DNA of 24,831 bases from Nitrospira sp. (GTDB taxonomy: Bacteria > Nitrospirota > Nitrospiria > Nitrospirales > Nitrospiraceae): NCBI GenBank assembly GCA_015904055.1, contig JABMDE010000055.1:18934-43764 (forward strand), in the 5' to 3' direction. Each line of letters opens with the position of its first letter. The first letter of the stretch is position 1. A program made the translations under genes and the position numbers. Below the pieces are notes generated by a model, which had not been told where the DNA came from, ran no database searches, and worked only from the letters and a program-made list of their open reading frames with translations. Shown here piece by piece: positions 17,960-23,542 of this stretch.

Positions 17960-18693
17960 AAGCTGCATTTCAAGCAGGGATCGAACGGCGTATCGATGGA
18001 ATGCCGGTGCTGGTATGTACGGCAGGTTCCAGAGAGTATTGGCTGGCTCAAACCGGCGTGGGCCCTGAGAAAGCCAGCCTGGTTGCGGCTCGATTATTGG
18101 GACACCAGCCGTTTAGTCTTGTAGTGTCGACGGGATTTGCCTGTGCACTCATTACGACCGAAGTGGGCGCGCTCCTCGCCGGACGGGATGTGGTGCGGGC
18201 GGGAGGGCGGGGCGCGGATGTATGTCAGGCGATCGAAGTGCCCGGGGCTGAGCGGGATAGGGTCATGACACTGGTCGAGGGTGCAAAGCCAGCGGGCCAT
18301 ATCGGACGATTCGTTTCCACCGATTGCATTGTCGGCAGTGCATCCGAGAAACGTCGGTTCTCGCACAGCACCGGCGCAATTGGTCTCGATATGGAAAGTG
18401 CAGCCTTGGCGGTCGAAGCGCAACGTGCTCAGGTGCCGTTTGTGATTATCAGGACCGTGTCTGATCTACTGGACGAAGATCTGCCCCTTGACTTCAATCT
18501 CTTTCTCAGGCCCACTGCGTGGCTCAAGGGTATTGGCGCGTTATTGGGGAATCCGTCGAGCGTCATGGGACTGCTCCGGCTTCGCCGCCAAAGTCAGGCG
18601 GCGGCAATAAATTTGACGGCATTCTTCCAGCGTTATGCAGCCAGTATTTCGGCAGACGGCGGCGCTGCTGGGTTGCACGTTGATCGATTATGA
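17951..18693 (+). pseudogene. hpnG: hpnG copy B, lacking its 5' end
   Basis: Native sequence begins abruptly at 17951, corresponding to base 16534 of copy A. The first 34 or so residues are missing, including the first beta-strand and the early active-site loop. The upstream part of the open frame is mlaE read out of frame and is meaningless. The rest is intact, with GLDMESAAL and RTVSDLLDED. It has a 9-base insertion giving RAGGRGADV instead of RAGADV. It ends by an ATGA overlap with mlaE copy B, the same arrangement as copy A. No good start with ribosome-binding site is seen near the junction, so a working enzyme is unlikely. Confidence 0.88.
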
Positions 18694-19460
18694 TGACGTT
18701 ACTGGAACGAATCGGCCATAGGGTTCTGGTCCATGTGAACGAAATGGGCCGGATGCTGATCTTTGTCCTCTCATCCTTCGCCTGGCTTCTGCGGCCACCG
18801 TTGCGGGCGGATCAGATCGTTAAGCAGGTGCATTTTATCGGTTATAAATCCACGTTTGTCGTGGTGCTCACGGCGGGTTTCACGGGCATGGTGCTGGCTC
18901 TCCAGGGATATTACACGCTCAGGAAGTTCGGATCGGAAGGGCTGCTGGGATCAGCCGTCGCGCTCAGTATGATCCGCGAACTTGGCCCGGTGCTGGCTGC
19001 GCTCATGGTCACGGCCAGGGCCGGTTCGGCCATGACGGCAGAAATTGGCATTATGCGCATCACAGAGCAGATCGATGCGCTCGACACCATGGCGATCAAT
19101 CCGCTCCAATATCTGATCGCTCCGAAACTCGTTGCCGGTTTGATCAGCGTCCCACTGTTGGTCGCGATCTTCGATGTGGTGGGTATCTATGGCGGCCACC
19201 TGGTGGGTGTGGAACTGTTGGGCGTGAATGCGGGATCGTACTGGAATTCTATCGAGTCGTCGGTGGAGTGGAAAGACGTGTACGGAGGCATTCTCAAATC
19301 GATCAGTTTTGGCCTGATTGTGAGCTGGGTCTGCTGCTACAAAGGATTCTACACCCGTATGAGCGCCGAAGGATTGGGTACTGCGACGACGGAGGCGGTT
19401 GTGTTATCGTCGGTCCTCATTCTTGTGTGGGATTACTTTTTGACGTCGGTCCTGCTGTAA
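18690..19460 (+). CDS. mlaE: MlaE-type MCE transporter permease, intact copy B
   Basis: A complete 256-residue inner-membrane permease of the MlaE (YrbE/DUF140) family. It forms the membrane core of the MCE lipid transporter with MlaF (ATPase) and MlaD. An amphipathic N-terminus (LLERIGHRVLVHVNEMGRML) precedes about five or six hydrophobic segments, with the family signatures GLVLALQ-like (here GMVLALQGYYTL), ELGPVLAALMVTARAGSAM and EQIDALDTMAINPLQYL. The C-terminal helix ends VWDYFLTSVLL. The start overlaps the stop of hpnG copy B (ATGA). In family terms it moves phospholipid between membranes; coupling to shc and hpnG suggests that hopanoids may be among the cargo, which is inference. It is the only uninterrupted mlaE in the window. 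Confidence 0.9.
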   Translation: MMTLLERIGHRVLVHVNEMGRMLIFVLSSFAWLLRPPLRADQIVKQVHFIGYKSTFVVVLTAGFTGMVLALQGYYTLRKFGSEGLLGSAVALSMIRELGPVLAALMVTARAGSAMTAEIGIMRITEQIDALDTMAINPLQYLIAPKLVAGLISVPLLVAIFDVVGIYGGHLVGVELLGVNAGSYWNSIESSVEWKDVYGGILKSISFGLIVSWVCCYKGFYTRMSAEGLGTATTEAVVLSSVLILVWDYFLTSVLL

Positions 19461-19555
19461 GACGGTGTGACAGTTCCTCTGGTTCTTTTGATGTGTCTCG
19501 TACGAGAGCGGGACCCAAAGAAACCGAACAAACCAGATCAACCAGATAAACAAGA
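19461..19555 (+). promoter_or_regulatory. mlaE-mlaF spacer, copy B, with hairpin-forming sequence
   Basis: This 95-base spacer contains complementary runs (ggttctttt at 19481-19489 and aaagaaacc at 19517-19525). Between them lies a perfect 12-base palindrome, tctcgtacgaga (19496-19507). The same layout recurs at 20114-20207. It may be a processing or attenuation hairpin inside the operon. The start codon that follows has only a weak ribosome-binding site. Confidence 0.4.
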
Positions 19556-20113
19556 ATGATCAAACTCGTCGGTGTGAAAAAGACCTTGGGAGGCCAGCCG
19601 GTGCTGCAAGGCGTCGATCTGGTCGTTCCGCCGGGCAAGCTGACGACGATTATTGGTCGTAGCGGAGAAGGCAAGAGCGTATTGCTGAAACACATGATCG
19701 GGCTGTTGCAGCCGGATGAGGGGGAAGTGTGGGTGGCAGTGTGGGTGGCGGGAACGGAAATTTCACGCCTCAAAGGACATGCTCTCAACGAAGTTCGCAA
19801 GCGGTTCGCGATGCTGTTTCAAGGAGCTGCGCTGTTCGATTCCCTGACGGTGTTTGAGAACGTGGCGTTTCCACTGCGTGAAAAGCTCCGAATGAAAGGG
19901 GCGTCGGTGACGACTCGGGTTGAAGAGAAGGTGTATGGAGGCATTCTCAAATCCATCAGTTTTGGCCTGATTGTGAGCTGGGTCTGCTGCTACAAAGGGT
20001 TCTACACCCGTATGAGCGCCGAAGGATTGGGTACTGCGACGACGGAGGCGGTTGTGTTATCGTCGGTCCTCATTCTCGTGTGGGATTATTTCTTGACGTC
20101 GGTACTGCTCTAA
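19556..20113 (+). pseudogene. mlaF: Chimera: MlaF N-terminal half fused in frame to MlaE C-terminal tail
   Basis: The first 125 codons (19556-19930) are the start of the MlaF ATPase. They include Walker A GRSGEGKS and the Q-loop region MLFQGAALFDSLTVFENVAF. The sequence then switches in frame to the last 60 or so residues of MlaE (VYGGILKSISFG to FLTSVLL). The ABC signature, Walker B and H-loop are missing, so it cannot hydrolyse ATP. The MlaF part differs from the intact copy, including a 12-base tandem duplication (VWVAVWVAGTE against VWVDGTE). The MlaE tail is identical to copy A over 99 bp. The fused frame is open, so a 185-residue protein could be made, but nothing suggests function. Confidence 0.88.
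19931..20029 (+). repeat. 99-bp exact direct repeat, right copy
   Basis: Identical to 17852-17950. After it the sequence continues as the missing 3' end of mlaE copy A (20030-20113), then a spacer and intact mlaF. Recombination between the two repeat copies would delete 2079 bp and rebuild a complete mlaE. Confidence 0.97.
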
Positions 20114-20207
20114 GACGGTGTGACAGTTCCTCTGGTTCTTTTGGTTTGTCTCGTGCAGAGCGGGAACCAAAGAAACCAAACAAGCCAGATCAACCAGATA
20201 AACGAGA
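20114..20207 (+). promoter_or_regulatory. mlaE-mlaF spacer, copy A, with hairpin
   Basis: ggttcttttggtt (20134-20146) can pair at 11 of 13 positions with aaccaaagaaacc (20165-20177) around an 18-base loop. The spacer is shared with 19461-19555 but with base changes in the loop. No T-run follows, so readthrough into mlaF is expected. A role in mRNA processing is a guess. Confidence 0.4.
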
Positions 20208-20978
20208 ATGATCAAACTCGTCGGCGTGAAAAAGACCTTGGGGGGGCAGCCGGTGCTGCAAGGCGTCGATCTCGTCGTTCCGCCGCGCAAGCTGACGACG
20301 ATCATCGGTCGTAGCGGAGAAGGCAAGAGCGTATTATTGAAACACATGATCGGGCTGTTGCAACCGGACGAAGGAGAAGTGTGGGTGGATGGGACGGAAA
20401 TTTCACGCCTCAAAGGGCAAGCCCTCAACGAAGTTCGCAAGCGGTTCGCCATGCTGTTTCAAGGCGCTGCATTATTTGATTCGCTGACGGTATTTGAGAA
20501 CGTGGCGTTCCCGCTGCGTGAAAAACTTCGAATGAAAGGGACGGTGGTGACGACTCGGGTTGAAGAAAAGTTGGAGCAGGTCGGTCTGGCCGGGATGGGG
20601 CATAAATATCCTGCTGAGCTCAGCGGCGGCATGCGCAAGCGCGCTGGATTGGCGCGGGCGTTGGTGATGGAGCCGGAGATCATCCTATTCGATGAGCCGA
20701 CCACCGGCCTGGATCCGCTCATGGCCAAGTCAATTCACGATCTCATCACCGGGATGCAGCGGAAGTTCGGGTTCACCGGCATCATGGTCAGCCATGAGAT
20801 CCCGGAGATCTTCGGGATCTCCGACTATGTCGCCATGCTGAAGCGGGGGAAAATTGCGGCGATGGCGGAGCCGGTGGAATTTCAGCAGACATCAGATCCG
20901 GAAATCAAAGAATTTATCTCGGTCGGCGGCTCCCTGCCGCCGGCTACGGCGTCCGCCATCCGTCAAGGAGTGTCATAG
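20208..20978 (+). CDS. mlaF: MlaF-type ABC ATPase of the MCE lipid transporter, intact
   Basis: A complete 256-residue ABC ATPase that powers the MlaE-MlaD inner-membrane complex. All motifs are present: Walker A GRSGEGKS (residues 34-41), Q-loop FQGAALFDSLTVFENVAFPLRE, signature LSGGMRKRAGLARAL, Walker B IILFDEPTTGLDP and the H-loop VSHEIPE. The FDSLTVFENVAFPL segment is typical of MlaF/Ttg2A/MKL ATPases rather than importers. Its stop codon directly abuts the mlaD start. A truncated, divergent version lies just upstream at 19556-19930. Confidence 0.95.
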   Translation: MIKLVGVKKTLGGQPVLQGVDLVVPPRKLTTIIGRSGEGKSVLLKHMIGLLQPDEGEVWVDGTEISRLKGQALNEVRKRFAMLFQGAALFDSLTVFENVAFPLREKLRMKGTVVTTRVEEKLEQVGLAGMGHKYPAELSGGMRKRAGLARALVMEPEIILFDEPTTGLDPLMAKSIHDLITGMQRKFGFTGIMVSHEIPEIFGISDYVAMLKRGKIAAMAEPVEFQQTSDPEIKEFISVGGSLPPATASAIRQGVS

Positions 20979-21422
20979 ATGGAAAAGACCAAGCTTGAAT
21001 TGATCGTCGGTCTGTTTGTGCTTATCGGGATTGTCTGTTTGGGCTATTTGTCGATCAAGCTGGGGAAGCTGGAGGTTATCGGCGGTGATCGCTACGAAGT
21101 CGAGGCTCCATTTAACTCGGCGTCCGGGCTGAAACCCGGTGCGACCGTTGAAATTGCCGGCGTAGAAGTCGGGCGAGTCAAATCGATCGCATTGAAAAAC
21201 GATCAGGCGATCGTCCGCCTGGCGGTTCAGAACAATATCACGCTCTATTCCGACACCTTCGCCTCGATTAAGACCAGGGGCATCATCGGAGAGAAGTTCC
21301 TCGCGCTGTCTCCGGGGGGAGGCGGCGATCCATTGCAAGCAGGCGGTACAATCCGCGATACTGAGTCCGGACTAGACCTCGAAGAATTGGTAAGCCAGTA
21401 CGTCCATGGCAAGGTCAAGTAG
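20979..21422 (+). CDS. mlaD: MlaD-type MCE-domain protein
   Basis: A 147-residue protein with one N-terminal membrane helix (about residues 8-27, LIVGLFVLIGIVCLGYLSIK). A single MCE domain follows: YEVEAPFNSASGLKPGATVEIAGVEVGRV, then TRGIIGEKFLALSPGG. MlaD forms a hexameric ring on the periplasmic side of MlaE and hands lipid to MlaC. It is shorter than E. coli MlaD (183) at the C-terminus, which is common outside the enterobacteria. The start immediately follows the mlaF stop, so the genes are translationally linked. Confidence 0.93.
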   Translation: MEKTKLELIVGLFVLIGIVCLGYLSIKLGKLEVIGGDRYEVEAPFNSASGLKPGATVEIAGVEVGRVKSIALKNDQAIVRLAVQNNITLYSDTFASIKTRGIIGEKFLALSPGGGGDPLQAGGTIRDTESGLDLEELVSQYVHGKVK

Positions 21423-21473
21423 GACGGCAGGTTTGAACGGGTATGAAAAACGCGTAAGCCGGAGGAGACGGGT

Positions 21474-22139
21474 ATGATGACGTCGATTGTGAGTGACCGG
21501 AGCACACCGGCGTGTGTGCCTCCTCATCGTCGGGTAATTCCTCTGATCCTGAAGATGACGTTGGTTGTGATGTGGCTGGTATCGGCGGCAGCTCCCTGCT
21601 ACGCAGGGGCCCCGACGGATACGATGAAAACGACGATCGATGAAGTGCTTCGCATTGTCCGTGAAAACGATCTGAAACAGCCGAATAGGACCGAAGAACG
21701 CCGGCGGATGCTGGAACGGGCCGTCGGAGCCCGGTTTGATTATCAAGAAATGTCGAGGCGTGCGCTCGGTGCATCGTGGACTGCACTCTCCGATCAAGAG
21801 AAGCAGGAGTTTGTCGATCTGTTTCGAACACTTTTGACGAATTCATATTCCGACAAGATTGAAACGTATTCCGGAGAAGGCGTGCAATATTTGAATGAGC
21901 GCATGGAGAAGGAATATGCGGAGGTCAGGACAAAAGTGCTGTCGGGAAAGACGGAGATTCCTCTCGATTATCGGCTGATCAACAAGGGAGATGATTGGCG
22001 TGTGTATGATGTCGTGGTCGACGGCATCAGTCTGGTCAACAACTATCGTGGGCAGTTCGCAAAAATCATCAAGTCCTCTTCCTACGCCGACCTTGTCGAG
22101 CAGCTTCGCAAGAAATCCGACAAACTCAAGGCGCCATAA
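21474..22139 (+). CDS. mlaC: MlaC/Ttg2D (HpnM-related) periplasmic lipid carrier
   Basis: A 221-residue exported protein of the MlaC/Ttg2D/HpnM family, soluble carriers that move lipid across the periplasm. A basic N-terminus and a hydrophobic stretch (LKMTLVVMWLVSAAAP) end at CYAGA, the likely signal cleavage site. The mature part shows RFDYQEMSRRALG, LSDQEKQEFVDLFRTLLTNSY and DDWRVYDVVVDGISLVNNYRGQF, all typical for the family. The ATG at 21474 follows ggagga by 7 bases, which supports this start although the signal peptide would be tidier from a later Met. The gene lies 51 bases after mlaD. In several bacteria the hopanoid-cluster paralogue is called HpnM; the neighbourhood here fits either name. 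Confidence 0.92.
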   Translation: MMTSIVSDRSTPACVPPHRRVIPLILKMTLVVMWLVSAAAPCYAGAPTDTMKTTIDEVLRIVRENDLKQPNRTEERRRMLERAVGARFDYQEMSRRALGASWTALSDQEKQEFVDLFRTLLTNSYSDKIETYSGEGVQYLNERMEKEYAEVRTKVLSGKTEIPLDYRLINKGDDWRVYDVVVDGISLVNNYRGQFAKIIKSSSYADLVEQLRKKSDKLKAP

Positions 22140-22168
22140 CGTCGTTTTGCGGGATTGCGAGTACGTCT

Positions 22169-23365
22169 ATGCGCAGCCTTGTTGTCAGTGTCATTCTCGT
22201 ACTGTTTGGAGTGCTTAGTCTCTCCCTATCCGACCGAGCCCATGCGGATACGCAATACTTCCCCATCCCTGCCGTCAGCTCCAGTAAAAACGACGGCAAT
22301 GATATCGGGATGATCGTACCGGCCCTCATGACCGGGCCGGACGGCGATCTCAAGTATTTGGTCGCCCCGATGGTCATCTACAACTCGATCGTCGGCACTC
22401 GCGGCACGTTGAATTTGTTCCACTATCAACCGGGTGGGAAAGAGCTCAGAGGCATTGCGTCCTGGTCCGAAAAGATCGAGCGACGGTTTCTCTTAAGCTA
22501 TGTCGATCCCGGCTTAAGCAATGGCCGGTATAGTGTGGCGGTCAGCGCCGCGCATTTCAAAAATGCCACGGTACGGTTTTTCGGGATTGGCCCTGGGACC
22601 GTCCAGGACGATGAAACGAATTATACGGCCTCTGAAACGAGAGCGAACTGGAAATTCGGGATTTATGCCAATGAAGTGACACAGATTGCAATCAGCCAGC
22701 GGTTTCGGCATATGCAGCAGATCCAACAAGGAGCGACGCCGCTCGCATTTACAGGAGATATGTTCCCGGATGTGCCCGGTGTGGAGGGTGCGACGATTCT
22801 CGGCGAGCGGATCAGCTTTCATTACGATACGCGAAACAGCCTGGTCACGCCGACCGATGGTATGGCCGTGACGGCCTATGCCGAGATCAACCACAACTTT
22901 CGTCAGGGTGCAGAGCCGCTGTATTCCAGGTACGGGGTTGAAGTGAAGAAGATGTTTGCCAGCGAATCTAAACGGGCGATTCTGGTGATCCGGGGCGACC
23001 TGCAGGCCACGATCGGCACGGATGTTCCGTTTTATGAATTGAGTTCGCTGGGTGGGCAGAATAATCTGCGCGGCTTCGGGGTAGACCGGTACATCGACAA
23101 GCAACTGATTGCATTCAGCGTTGAGGAACGGATTCATGTGGTACGAGCCCGTATTGCCGGTGTCATCGCAGACTTTGAGCTCGCGCCGTTTATCGATACC
23201 GGACAGGTGTTCAATTCATTCAAGAATGTGGGTTTCAAGGACTATCGCATCACGCCGGGCATTGGGTTTCGAGGCATCATCCGGCCAAATGTGGTGGGAC
23301 GAATCGATTACGGGTTTAGCCGGGAGGGGGGGGCGATATTCGCCGGCCTCGACTTCCCCTATTAG
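22169..23365 (+). CDS. Outer-membrane beta-barrel protein, Omp85/BamA C-terminal type without POTRA domains
   Basis: A 398-residue protein with a signal peptide (about residues 1-26, ending AHADT) followed directly by a beta-barrel of the bacterial surface antigen/Omp85 class. Evidence is the alternating strand pattern, the LRGF motif in SLGGQNNLRGFGVDRY (the conserved turn that enters the Omp85 pore), the block DFELAPFIDTGQVF and PGIGFRGI, and a C-terminal aromatic, GLDFPY. No POTRA repeats precede the barrel, unlike BamA, TamA or FhaC. It starts 29 bases after mlaC on the same strand and is probably in the same operon. It may be the outer-membrane partner of the transport system in place of MlaA; this is inference from position. 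Confidence 0.8.
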   Translation: MRSLVVSVILVLFGVLSLSLSDRAHADTQYFPIPAVSSSKNDGNDIGMIVPALMTGPDGDLKYLVAPMVIYNSIVGTRGTLNLFHYQPGGKELRGIASWSEKIERRFLLSYVDPGLSNGRYSVAVSAAHFKNATVRFFGIGPGTVQDDETNYTASETRANWKFGIYANEVTQIAISQRFRHMQQIQQGATPLAFTGDMFPDVPGVEGATILGERISFHYDTRNSLVTPTDGMAVTAYAEINHNFRQGAEPLYSRYGVEVKKMFASESKRAILVIRGDLQATIGTDVPFYELSSLGGQNNLRGFGVDRYIDKQLIAFSVEERIHVVRARIAGVIADFELAPFIDTGQVFNSFKNVGFKDYRITPGIGFRGIIRPNVVGRIDYGFSREGGAIFAGLDFPY

Positions 23366-23398
23366 CCTGCCTGAGCCGCCGGATCCCCGCCCATATGC

Positions 23399-23426
23399 TT
23401 GACACCATTGGACTTTTGTGTAAAAC
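23399..23426 (+). promoter_or_regulatory. Promoter candidate for dxs
   Basis: A perfect TTGACA (23399-23404) is followed after 16 bases by TAAAAC (23421-23426), a modest -10 match (4 of 6). It lies in the 177-base gap between the barrel gene and dxs, suggesting that dxs has its own promoter. Confidence 0.5.
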
Positions 23427-23542
23427 TTCACCCCGAATTTGTATTGACCGTGTGTCATCGTGCAGCTGCAAGCCGTTGCCTCTCAAACGTTCGGCTTTCA
23501 TACACATTCGAGCAAGCAGCTGATAAAGAAGGAGCGTAGGCC

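Larger units (their letters stand above)
17951..19930 (+). repeat. Divergent 1980-bp second version of the hpnG-mlaE-mlaF segment
   Basis: This block corresponds collinearly to hpnG from 16534, then mlaE, then mlaF up to 20570, but with several percent base differences and small in-frame indels. It carries partial hpnG, complete mlaE and partial mlaF. It is flanked by the 99-bp exact direct repeat of the other version. Both ends are blunt, with no shared bases between donor sequences at the left junction. No transposase, att-like or IS-end sequence is visible. Confidence 0.92.

Noticed and set aside
17951..19930. Mobile element as cause of the duplication
   Set aside because: No transposase, integrase, terminal inverted repeats or short target duplication; the 99-bp flank is operon sequence itself.
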